A stretch of 33,743 bases of DNA from Flavobacteriaceae bacterium (lineage in GTDB: Bacteria > Bacteroidota > Bacteroidia > Flavobacteriales > Weeksellaceae). Each line of letters begins with the position of its first letter. Positions within the stretch are counted from its first letter, which is position 1. Both the position numbers and the translations under genes were made by a program. Location of the stretch: positions 1 to 33,743 of the forward strand of contig JAISSC010000202.1 of the NCBI GenBank assembly GCA_031273305.1, given 5' to 3'. This document shows, piece by piece, positions 1 to 8,340 of the stretch. The notes under the pieces are model-generated. The model ran no database searches, was not told where the DNA came from, and was given only the letters and a program-made list of their open reading frames with translations.

Positions 1-36
1 AAAGCGTTCAATATTGGGTTAAGAAATAATATTCAT

Positions 37-366
37 TACCTGTTTTTCACCTGACTTTGACACTTTCAAGAGCCTTGTTTTGTAACTATATAATAGTCAA
101 TATTTTATAATTTTTATGAACTAAAATGGGTGTTGCAGGCAGAAGCCTGAAAGGCTTGATTTTCATAACCGCAGGTCGGCGACCTGCGGGAAACGACAAC
201 CAATTACACCGCCTGAAAGGCGGGACTAGTCCTGCCTTTCAGGCATAGAGTGGGGGTGGGTATTCTCCGCAGGTCGGCGACCTGAGGTTATGAATATTCC
301 GCCCTCCGGGCTTTCAAAAAATCATTTAGGGTGACGCATAGTCAAAGTCAGGAGAATTTCGGTAAT
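37..366. repeat. MITE-like / nested palindromic intergenic element with terminal inverted repeats
   Basis: CCTGACTTTGAC (50-61) and GTCAAAGTCAGG (341-352) are perfect 12-bp inverted repeats, extending with mismatches to TTCaCC.../...GGaGAA (46-61/341-356). Inside are nested palindromes: CCGCAGGTCGGCGACCTGCGG (169-189), CGCCTGAAAGGCGGGACTAGTCCTGCCTTTCAGGCA (210-245), CCGCAGGTCGGCGACCTGAGG (267-287). No ORF. Confidence 0.7.
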
Positions 367-376
367 AAATGATTTA

Positions 377-1183
377 CTAGAAAATATTCAGCACTTTCAG
401 ATTTATATTAGTTCCAAAAAATTTCTTTGCTAATTTGGCAAAAGTAGGAGTGAGGTCGGAGACATAAAATTCATAAGCAGGTTTTGCATTGTAAGATGTC
501 CGCCTTTTCTTTTCCAAATCCTGTTTGATATAGTTGGCAACGATCAGAGGAGAATCAATTACCTGAATTTTATTCTGGTAAAAATGTTTTACCTCATTTA
601 GAATCAGGGGGTAATGAGTGCATCCTAAGATAAGAGAATCTATATTTTGCAGTTTTTTATTGTTAAGATAGGTTTTAAGAACAACATCCGAAATGTCGTG
701 ATTGTTAAATCCTTCCTCAATAACCGGTACCAGAAGAGGAGTTGCCAGTTCCTGAACTTCGATATGACGGTTTAACTTCCGGATACTTTTTTTGTAAATA
801 TGAGAGGCTATGGTCGATTTGGTTCCGATGACTCCCACATTTTGATTGAAAGTAAAAGCCATCTTTTCCGCTACGGGAGAAATAACATCATAAACCGGAA
901 CATTTTTTTCTTTGGCTAAGGATTTTACCTCATTCAAAGCATTAGATGTTGCCGTATTACAGGCAATAACAATGGCTTTACATCCTTTTTCCAATAAGAA
1001 CCGGGTAATATGGTTGGAGTATTCTATAATTACCTCTTTAGATTTATCCCCATAAGGAAGATGTTTGGAATCTCCAAAATAAATAAGGCTTTCATTAGGT
1101 AAAAGTCTTTTTATCTCTCTGGCAATAGTAAGTCCTCCCATTCCGGAGTCAAAAATACCTATAGGTTGATCTTCTTCTTTCAT
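377..1183 (-). CDS. murI: Glutamate racemase
   Basis: PIGIFDSGMGGLTIAREI, YFGDSKHLPYGDKS, VIACNTATSNAL and LGCTHYPLI motifs of the Asp/Glu racemase family. Confidence 0.95.
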   Translation of the reverse strand: MKEEDQPIGIFDSGMGGLTIAREIKRLLPNESLIYFGDSKHLPYGDKSKEVIIEYSNHITRFLLEKGCKAIVIACNTATSNALNEVKSLAKEKNVPVYDVISPVAEKMAFTFNQNVGVIGTKSTIASHIYKKSIRKLNRHIEVQELATPLLVPVIEEGFNNHDISDVVLKTYLNNKKLQNIDSLILGCTHYPLILNEVKHFYQNKIQVIDSPLIVANYIKQDLEKKRRTSYNAKPAYEFYVSDLTPTFAKLAKKFFGTNINLKVLNIF

Positions 1184-1211
1184 TGATGCAAAAATAGAAG
1201 TTTCTTAGTAA

Positions 1212-2348
1212 TTAATCAACGAAAAAGAATTGAGAGATAATTCCATCCGTTAAAAATAAAAATTCAGGGTTGATGGTTAGTATATGGTCGGTTATCTTTA
1301 TCTTGTTTTTAACTTCAGGATTAGCCAGTTCCCTATGAAAATGGTTGATAATAGGATGGGAAAATTCTTTTTCCAGTTCACGGATGTCGATTCCCCACAG
1401 GGTACGTAATCCGAGCATTATTCGTTCATTAAAACGGTCTTTTTCGCTTATTGTTTCTTCTTCCGCAGGAAGAATATCTTTTTCTAACGATCTTAAATAA
1501 TTCATGTTATGAGAGACGTTCCAGCTCCGTTTGTTTTTCCCGTCGTATGAATGAGCAGAAGGGCCTATACCCATGTAGGTTTTATTCTTCCAATAAGAGG
1601 TGTTGTGTCGGGAAAAAAAGCCTTTCTTCCCGAAATTTGAAAACTCATATTGGATATAGCCATTTTCCGATAATATCTTCCTAAGTAGTTCAAAATGACG
1701 AAATTGTTTGTCTTCTTCCACAGGAGGAATTTTTCCTTTTCTTATCTGAAATTCAAAAGCAGTTTTAGGCTCTACGGTTAATGCATAAGAAGAAATATGA
1801 GGAATTTCCAGAGTTAATGCTTTATCCAGATTGGTCAGCCACCTTTCATCCGTAGTAGTTTGTCCTCCATATATCAGATCAATAGTAATATTTTCAAAAC
1901 CCTTATCTTGTGCATTTTTGATACAGCTTTCTGCCTGTTTGGAATTATGTGTCCGATTCATGAATTTCAAATCCTCATCAAAAAAAGACTGGATTCCGAT
2001 GCTTAAACGGTTTATGGGGGTTTTTTCCTTAAGGAAAGTAAGATATTCATCAGATAAATTTTCGGGGTTGGCTTCCAGAGTGATTTCAGTAGTCTGGGAA
2101 ATATCGTAATTTTCTTCTATCTTACGGAATAAAAAATCCAGTTCCTGTGGAGAAAGCAGGGAAGGAGTTCCGCCACCGAAATAGAGGGTTTCTATATGTA
2201 TGGCATTCATTTCCTCTTTCCTCATGAATAGTTCCTTTCCTATGGATTCAATCAGTTTTGACTTAAGCTCCAGTCGGGTAGAAAAATGAAAATTGCAGTA
2301 ATTGCATTTCTTTGTACAAAAAGGAATATGGATATAAAGCCCTGCCAT
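1212..2348 (-). CDS. hemW: Radical SAM family heme chaperone HemW (coproporphyrinogen III oxidase-like)
   Basis: N-terminal GLYIHIPFCTKKCNYCNF (CxxxCxxC-type motif), YFGGGTPSLL, NRLSIGIQSF, IDLIYGGQTTTDE. Confidence 0.92.
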   Translation of the reverse strand: MAGLYIHIPFCTKKCNYCNFHFSTRLELKSKLIESIGKELFMRKEEMNAIHIETLYFGGGTPSLLSPQELDFLFRKIEENYDISQTTEITLEANPENLSDEYLTFLKEKTPINRLSIGIQSFFDEDLKFMNRTHNSKQAESCIKNAQDKGFENITIDLIYGGQTTTDERWLTNLDKALTLEIPHISSYALTVEPKTAFEFQIRKGKIPPVEEDKQFRHFELLRKILSENGYIQYEFSNFGKKGFFSRHNTSYWKNKTYMGIGPSAHSYDGKNKRSWNVSHNMNYLRSLEKDILPAEEETISEKDRFNERIMLGLRTLWGIDIRELEKEFSHPIINHFHRELANPEVKNKIKITDHILTINPEFLFLTDGIISQFFFVD

Positions 2349-2384
2349 AGCAAATTAAAATCAGGTAAAGTTTATACGTTCGTA

Positions 2385-2392
2385 CAAAAGTA
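2385..2392 (-). promoter_or_regulatory. Putative Bacteroidota -7 promoter element (TACTTTTG) upstream of hemW-murI
   Basis: TAnnTTTG consensus on the minus strand, about 37 nt upstream of the hemW ATG; embedded in GTACTTTTGTAC. Confidence 0.45.
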
Positions 2393-2454
2393 CAACAAGT
2401 AAAAATAGTTTTAGGCTTATTTAATCGCAGATTCAACTAACGAATGCAACATTT

Positions 2455-2483
2455 GGGTAGGGACGTCCCTGTGTGGGCGTCTC
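2455..2483. repeat. Possible dispersed intergenic repeat with GGGACGTCCC palindrome
   Basis: GGGTAGGGACGTCCCTGTGTGGGCGTCTCC, GC-rich in an AT-rich intergenic region; contains a 10-bp perfect palindrome. Confidence 0.35.
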
Positions 2484-2511
2484 CTTGAACCTACAAATTG
2501 AACTTACGCAG

Positions 2512-3906
2512 TTAGTTGGTTAGAGCAAAACAGTTAAACACCGGTTCGGGATATATACCCAGAACAATAATTAAAACAACTATAACCACAGCTATAATAT
2601 TATAAACCAAAGGAGCCTTTCGGGCGTTTTGAAGTTCCGGATATTCAGGTTTGAAATACATGGCTATGATCAGTTTTAGATAGTAAGCAATACTTATAGC
2701 CGAGCCAATAATACCGATAAACACCAAAGTAGGCTGAGTAGGGAAAGTCTGGATAAATAAAGTCAGTTTAGCGATAAAACCGGAAGTTAAAGGGATTCCT
2801 GCCATAGATAAGAGGGAAACGGAGGTAGTCAGAGCGAGAACCGGTTGTTTTTTAGCCAGTCCGTTGAATATGCTAATGTCTGAAATTCCGTGTGATACCC
2901 TTTCCACGTAGATAAGACTGATAAAAGCCCCTACGGTAGCTAAGGAATACGCAAGCAGATAAAACGCAAGAGTATATACCGAATTGACATCCGTATTAAA
3001 ATAAATTAACAGCAGGTATCCGGCATGGGATATACTGGAATACGCCAGCATCCTTTTTGCGTTTTTTTGTAAAACGCCTACAATATTTGCAGTTAGCAGG
3101 GTTAAGATAGCAAGATAGAAAATAATATATTGCCATTCATTAAGTTGACCCACAAAAGCAGTTTCAACCAGTTTATATAAAGCTACAAACCCGGATATTT
3201 TTACTACGGAAGCCATAAAAGCTGTTATCAGTGAAGGAGCACCCTCGTATACGTCCGGAGCCCAAAAATGAAATGGTGCTATGGATATTTTGAATAATAA
3301 ACCTACTAATAACAAAATAATTCCGGTCATATAAATAGTGGGATAATGGGCAGTCCCTATGCTGTATTGCCTGATACTGTTCAAATCAAATGAACCCGTA
3401 GTTCCGTAAATTAAAGCAATCCCGAATAATAAAAATCCGGTGGCAAAAGCTCCCAGTAAAAAATATTTAATAGATGCCTCATTGGAACGCAGGTCATTTT
3501 TATTACTTCCCGCCAAAACATAAAGAGGTATGGATAAAATCTCAATACCTAAGAATAAACTCACCAGATTCTGATAAGAAAAAAGTACAATTCCTCCGCA
3601 AAGAGCAAAGAGCAACAGGCTGTAAACTTCTGCCTGATGATGGTCGATAAGGCGGAATGCATATCTTCCTAAAAGGAATATTAATAAGGTGGTAACACAG
3701 GATATTTGAGTAAAGATTTTAGCTGTTTGGTCGAAGATAAACATAGAAGCATAACGGGAGAAGAAAGTACAGTCGCCATAGAAGGAAGCCGCAAGAGCTA
3801 TAATTAGTCCTGCAACTGCAACTGGCTGTGAATATTTTCCGGAACCTAAAACTCCGGAATACAGACTTAAAATAGCCGCTATGAAAATGATGATAATGAT
3901 GCTCAT
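2512..3906 (-). CDS. nuoN: NADH-quinone oxidoreductase subunit N
   Basis: Multi-TM protein with proton-antiporter family motifs (FKISIAPFHFWAPDVYEGAPSLITAFMASVVK, KRMLAYSSISHAGYLLL, SMAGIPLTSGFIAKL). Confidence 0.93.
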   Translation of the reverse strand: MSIIIIIFIAAILSLYSGVLGSGKYSQPVAVAGLIIALAASFYGDCTFFSRYASMFIFDQTAKIFTQISCVTTLLIFLLGRYAFRLIDHHQAEVYSLLLFALCGGIVLFSYQNLVSLFLGIEILSIPLYVLAGSNKNDLRSNEASIKYFLLGAFATGFLLFGIALIYGTTGSFDLNSIRQYSIGTAHYPTIYMTGIILLLVGLLFKISIAPFHFWAPDVYEGAPSLITAFMASVVKISGFVALYKLVETAFVGQLNEWQYIIFYLAILTLLTANIVGVLQKNAKRMLAYSSISHAGYLLLIYFNTDVNSVYTLAFYLLAYSLATVGAFISLIYVERVSHGISDISIFNGLAKKQPVLALTTSVSLLSMAGIPLTSGFIAKLTLFIQTFPTQPTLVFIGIIGSAISIAYYLKLIIAMYFKPEYPELQNARKAPLVYNIIAVVIVVLIIVLGIYPEPVFNCFALTN

Positions 3907-4029
3907 TATAACTTATAATTTTGTTTTATTCAATTTTGCAGCCAAAGTTACTGTTTTTGGATTAAACTAAGAAATTAAAAAAGTAAAAGAATCTGTCGCA
4001 GATTCAGCTAATGATTACGATTAATTGTG

Positions 4030-4037
4030 TACTTTTG
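4030..4037 (+). promoter_or_regulatory. Putative -7 element TACTTTTG upstream of the 4144 gene
   Basis: TAnnTTTG consensus inside GTACTTTTGTAC (4029-4040). Confidence 0.35.
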
Positions 4038-4143
4038 TACCCGACCTATGAGATTTTTAATTTCATTGTAACTATATGAATATTAGTCATAAAGGTACTA
4101 AAACTCAAAGTTTTTTCAAAGTTAAAGATATAAAACTACTTTC

Positions 4144-5400
4144 ATGAAAACCACTACATTATTTTATTTTGTATTTATATTTTGTTCAATTCAGGCACAG
4201 GTTAATTGGGTAAAACACGGACAAAATCCGGTGTTAGTTCCTTCTAATAATCTGTATGAGCAATATATAGGAGGACCAAGTGTCATAAAAGATGAAGGAG
4301 TGTTTAAAATGTACTATGCTTCAACCGGATTGGATAAAAAGGGGAGAATAATGATGGCTACTTCTACGGATGGAGTGAATTGGGATAAAAAGGCTCAGCC
4401 TGTTTTAGATGTAAATCCCGTTGCAGGCTCGTGGGATGGTTTTTTTCTGGATTGTCCGGAGGTGATTAAAGACAATACAGGTTATAAAATGTATTATTTT
4501 GCACAACCGGGTGATGATCCCTTACAAAGTGCTATCGGATTAGCAACTTCTACTGATGGAATTAATTGGGTAAGACATCCTTCAAATCCTGTTTTGGTTT
4601 CCGGAGAAAATCCTGATGATATAGATTATTATTATATCGAATCTCCGGCTGTCACATATATGGATGGTAAATATTACATGTCGTATACGGCAGTGGATGC
4701 TTTATATTTAACCAGAACAGCTTTAGCTTTTTCTGATGATGGGATCAATTGGCAGAAGCATTCCGATAATCCGATATTTGATATTTATAAAGACCCTGAT
4801 GCCTCTAATTTATACATATGGGATGGTGGAGCCTCAAGAATGCCTACCATGCTGTCAAGAAATGAAAAGCTCGAAGTTTGGTATACCGGTATTTCAGTTT
4901 ATAATAGGTATTATCTCGATGAAACGGCATTACATATAGGTTATGCACATTCTCCGGATAAAGGAGCAACATGGATTAAATATAATAATAACCCGGTTTT
5001 GAGTACAACCTCTCCTCCTTTTACCGAATTTGAAACAAGAGGACCTGTAGCCTCCGACGTAATTTATGATGAAGATGATAAAATATATAAAATGTGGTAT
5101 GAAACAAAATATGGTTTTGGAATGGCTATCGGTATAGATGAAGCCTTACAATCGGAGGCTTATCTTACGGATGATTTACAAATATCTGTTTATCCTAATC
5201 CGGTCGAGGGAGCTTTTTTTATAAATTTAAATAATTCCCTTACCGATTATAATATCCGTATAACAGATATTTACGGCAACATTCTTTTAAGAGAAAAGAA
5301 TAAGAATTATATAGATATTTCGGGGTATGAATCAGGAGTATATATAGTAACGATAGAAACAGGAAGTAAAGAAACATCGGTTAAGATTATAAAGAAGTAA
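4144..5400 (+). CDS. Secreted glycosidase-like five-bladed propeller protein (GH43/GH32/GH130-like repeats) with T9SS type A C-terminal sorting domain
   Basis: Signal peptide MKTTTLFYFVFIFCSIQAQ; repeated 'STDGVNWDKK..PVL', 'STDGINWVRHPSNPVL', 'SDDGINWQKHSDNPIF' blades; C-terminal VYPNPVEGAFFINLN...GVYIVTIETGSKETSVKIIKK. Confidence 0.75.
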   Translation: MKTTTLFYFVFIFCSIQAQVNWVKHGQNPVLVPSNNLYEQYIGGPSVIKDEGVFKMYYASTGLDKKGRIMMATSTDGVNWDKKAQPVLDVNPVAGSWDGFFLDCPEVIKDNTGYKMYYFAQPGDDPLQSAIGLATSTDGINWVRHPSNPVLVSGENPDDIDYYYIESPAVTYMDGKYYMSYTAVDALYLTRTALAFSDDGINWQKHSDNPIFDIYKDPDASNLYIWDGGASRMPTMLSRNEKLEVWYTGISVYNRYYLDETALHIGYAHSPDKGATWIKYNNNPVLSTTSPPFTEFETRGPVASDVIYDEDDKIYKMWYETKYGFGMAIGIDEALQSEAYLTDDLQISVYPNPVEGAFFINLNNSLTDYNIRITDIYGNILLREKNKNYIDISGYESGVYIVTIETGSKETSVKIIKK

Positions 5401-5460
5401 GCTAATTAACCTGAGTTAGGGATAAGAACGGAGCACGGTTTTGAGGGGAATCATTATAAA

Positions 5461-5490
5461 AGAGGCTGCCCGGTTTCCCGAACAGCCTCT
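5461..5490 (-). terminator. Rho-independent terminator downstream of the thioesterase gene
   Basis: AGAGGCTG...CAGCCTCT stem; on the minus strand followed by TTTTATAAT. Confidence 0.65.
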
Positions 5491-5524
5491 GTAAAACCAC
5501 AAAATGAAACGTTGTTCAATTACT

Positions 5525-5908
5525 TTATACCACAGAAACAGGTCTCTTATTTTCATCGATCGCCACGAAGGTAAATTCTCCGTTTACGGCTTTTTCGCGT
5601 TTATCCGAGTACATCTGTTCTATAAAAATCTCCACATTTACCTTTAAACTAGTATTGCCTATATAGGTTACTCTGCCTATGAGTTCCACGATAGTTCCTC
5701 CGGGTATGGGTTTCTTAAAATCAATCCTGTCGCTGCTTACCGTTACTACCTGTTTATGACAAAAACGGGTGGCAGTGATAAAAGCGACCTCATCCATCCA
5801 CTGCATGGATTGTCCCCCGAATAAGGTGTCATAATGATTAGTTGTATTAGGAAATACAGCTTTAAAGATTCTGGATTCAGAATTTTTCTTTCGTTCTTCT
5901 ACGGTCAT
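5525..5908 (-). CDS. Acyl-CoA thioesterase (hotdog fold, YciA/BACH-like)
   Basis: VFPNTTNHYDTLFGGQSMQWMDEVAFITATRFCHKQVVTVSSDRIDFKKPIPGG typical of hotdog acyl-CoA thioesterases. Confidence 0.88.
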   Translation of the reverse strand: MTVEERKKNSESRIFKAVFPNTTNHYDTLFGGQSMQWMDEVAFITATRFCHKQVVTVSSDRIDFKKPIPGGTIVELIGRVTYIGNTSLKVNVEIFIEQMYSDKREKAVNGEFTFVAIDENKRPVSVV

Positions 5909-5969
5909 ATTTTTATTAGTTTGTATGTTATTAATTATCTATAATCTTGAATCAAAAAACTCAAAAATT

Positions 5970-5997
5970 GAGGTGCCTAATTTCTTAGGCAACCTCC
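5970..5997 (-). terminator. Rho-independent terminator at the end of the cobalamin-riboswitch operon
   Basis: Minus strand GGAGGTTGCCTAAGAAATTAGGCACCTCAATTTTT: long stem then T-rich tract, just downstream of the 6027 stop. Confidence 0.75.
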
Positions 5998-6026
5998 TTT
6001 TAAGTGTTAATTGTGAAAGTAATGGG

Positions 6027-8312
6027 TTATCTTTTTATAATCTTATACGTCTTATTGTCGACTTTTATTATATAAATTCCTGAATTAAGATTAGGTACAT
6101 TTATCCGGTTCTTTCCGTTGCTTAGAGCCTGTTCGTGTACTTTGGCTCCGGTTACGGAATAAATAGATAAAGTACTTGCCTTATCCGCTTCAACAAAGAA
6201 ATATTCAGTAAATGGATTAGGATATAGTTGCAGAGACAAGGTAGTTTTTATATCGTCTGTTCCCATTAGAGAGGTCACATTTACCGTAAGTTCATGTTTA
6301 ACGATCTTACCGTTGGAATTAAAAATAATTTCAAGAATGGCAGTTCCGACCTTTACTGGGGTTATAACCAACCGGTCTTGTTCATCAATTACCGCACTAA
6401 TAACTCCGTCATTATCAGTTTCCTTAAGACTTTTTACAATTGCCAATGCAAAGTTATCATCATCGGTTACTTTGTCTTTAAGGTCAATATCGGTTACAGA
6501 ATTAATATCTATGGAAGAAGCTAATTTGGTAGAAGCTGTTTCGGATAATTTAGGCGTGGAATTATCCGGGAAAACAGGCAAAGCAGTGAACCAGTAATAA
6601 TCGTTTAATTGATAAGTATTAGATAAAACTCCCTCGTTGGTTACAATATGAACCCAGTTTTTCTGATAATGAGAGCCGTATCCGTTTTCTGTTGTGGTAA
6701 TTACCAGATTATCAGTTACCGGGTCTATTCGCAAACCGGCTCCGTAAAAGACCTGATTGTAGGAGCCTTCCTGTCCGGGAATTTGATAAAAGGATGTATT
6801 TAAAGTATCGGTATCAATATCATATTTGATTACGGTGTTTCCACCACCTATAAATCCGCCACCGCTAGTCCAATAGAGCACGTTGTTTTGTGTACTTGAA
6901 CAGAATCCTCCGGCATTCCATGCTCCCCATGAGCCTGAAATGGAAGCAGATACTGTTATTTCTTCTGTCTCTAAAGTTAGAGGATTGACCTTTATCAATT
7001 TGCTGCCGGCTCCAATCCATACGTTTCCGTCTTTGGACTGGGTGATGGTGTTAACAGATGTATTGGCTATGGTTTGTATTATTGTATGGGATATAGGGTC
7101 AATAACAAAAACGCCCGTACTTTGTTTTGTGGCAAAAACATATTTGGAAGTACGGATCATATTCCCGATTTGGTAGTTATTTCCTCCGGTTCCTTCAATA
7201 AGATTTCCGACCGTAAGGTTTTTAATGTCGAACAAGTAAATTCCTTTGGAAGTTCCTATATATCCGGTATTTTCATCCACTCCGATGAAAGTTCTTCCAT
7301 CGCCTCCGCCTATGTCGTCAAATGAGGCTTTCTTTTTTAAGGTTTTTGCATCCGCTATTACCAGTCTTCCTCCTTTTTTAGCTTCAGTTCCTTTCTGTTT
7401 GGATACCAGATAAAAATTGTCTCCGTAAATGGTGCCATATTGAGTAGTAACCCCAAGAGTATGTCCGTCATTTTCCTTTCTGTAAGCATTATAAATAAAA
7501 TCTCCATTCTCGGTTAAGAAATTAACGGAACCATCGGCATGTCCAAACCAGTCTTCATTAACAAAGAAAATTCCCTTAGTATAATCATATTCAGTTTCCT
7601 GATAAGTAGAAACGCCCGTAAAGGTTTCGCTTAATGGTTGGGAGACAAGTCCGGGGGCAAAAGACCAAGCATCCCAAGAGCCATCTTTCAATTTTCGACT
7701 GGAGGCTCCCAAGCCGGAATATCCAAAACTACCTCCTTCTTCTTTAACCCAATAAGACCAGTATGCTGAGTTCCACCCTGATTGCCAATGGTCGTTAGTG
7801 TCGGAGCTTGTCCAATTATCAAAATTATAGGAGTAAGTAGCCACTATTCCATCGACAGGATAGTCAGGATACGTAGTGTCTCCGCTCAAAATAAGGGCTA
7901 TGGTATTTTTCTGATCCAAATCAAATCCAAATCCTCCTATGGCACTTCCAAGACCGGCTCCGGTATAATATTCTAAAATGTAAAAACGAGGGTCTGCTTT
8001 GGCAATAGCATTTATCATATCGATTCCGTAAGCATCTCCGTCCCATTTATATCCCCATACCAGAGCATCTTGGGTTTTTCCGTCATTCCATTGAACCACT
8101 AAAGCGGCTTTGTTACTTCCTTCTCCTACCCAATATTCAATATCATCGAAAGAGAAAGTCTCATCTGCCGCAGATTTTAACTTTTTGGCAGATTTTAAGG
8201 TTCCTGTTTGTTCCTGATTCAGGTCATTTCTCGGAAATCCCTGAATACTGATTTGCGCTGTTATTCCCCACGATAAAAGCAGGGAAATGAACAATAAATA
8301 AACTTTTTTCAT
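6027..8312 (-). CDS. T9SS-exported DUF5074/YncE-like beta-propeller protein with an N-terminal domain seen in BtuB-associated surface proteins
   Basis: Signal peptide MKKVYLLFISLLLSWGITAQ without lipobox Cys; SFDDIEYWVGEGSNKAALVVQWNDGKTQDALVWGYKWDG domain; propeller-like region; C-terminal LQLYPNPFTEYFFVEA...GIYIIKVDNKTYKIIKR (T9SS type A). Confidence 0.75.
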   Translation of the reverse strand: MKKVYLLFISLLLSWGITAQISIQGFPRNDLNQEQTGTLKSAKKLKSAADETFSFDDIEYWVGEGSNKAALVVQWNDGKTQDALVWGYKWDGDAYGIDMINAIAKADPRFYILEYYTGAGLGSAIGGFGFDLDQKNTIALILSGDTTYPDYPVDGIVATYSYNFDNWTSSDTNDHWQSGWNSAYWSYWVKEEGGSFGYSGLGASSRKLKDGSWDAWSFAPGLVSQPLSETFTGVSTYQETEYDYTKGIFFVNEDWFGHADGSVNFLTENGDFIYNAYRKENDGHTLGVTTQYGTIYGDNFYLVSKQKGTEAKKGGRLVIADAKTLKKKASFDDIGGGDGRTFIGVDENTGYIGTSKGIYLFDIKNLTVGNLIEGTGGNNYQIGNMIRTSKYVFATKQSTGVFVIDPISHTIIQTIANTSVNTITQSKDGNVWIGAGSKLIKVNPLTLETEEITVSASISGSWGAWNAGGFCSSTQNNVLYWTSGGGFIGGGNTVIKYDIDTDTLNTSFYQIPGQEGSYNQVFYGAGLRIDPVTDNLVITTTENGYGSHYQKNWVHIVTNEGVLSNTYQLNDYYWFTALPVFPDNSTPKLSETASTKLASSIDINSVTDIDLKDKVTDDDNFALAIVKSLKETDNDGVISAVIDEQDRLVITPVKVGTAILEIIFNSNGKIVKHELTVNVTSLMGTDDIKTTLSLQLYPNPFTEYFFVEADKASTLSIYSVTGAKVHEQALSNGKNRINVPNLNSGIYIIKVDNKTYKIIKR

Positions 8313-8340
8313 GCTATGTTGATTTTAAATTTATGTGTTA

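Noticed and set aside
1451-2109. ORFs 1451..1684 and 1831..2109 (+)
   Set aside because: Antisense to hemW, no recognisable domains or promoter.
4736-4939. ORF 4736..4939 (+)
   Set aside because: Alternate frame inside the 4144 gene, whose blades and T9SS tail support the main frame.
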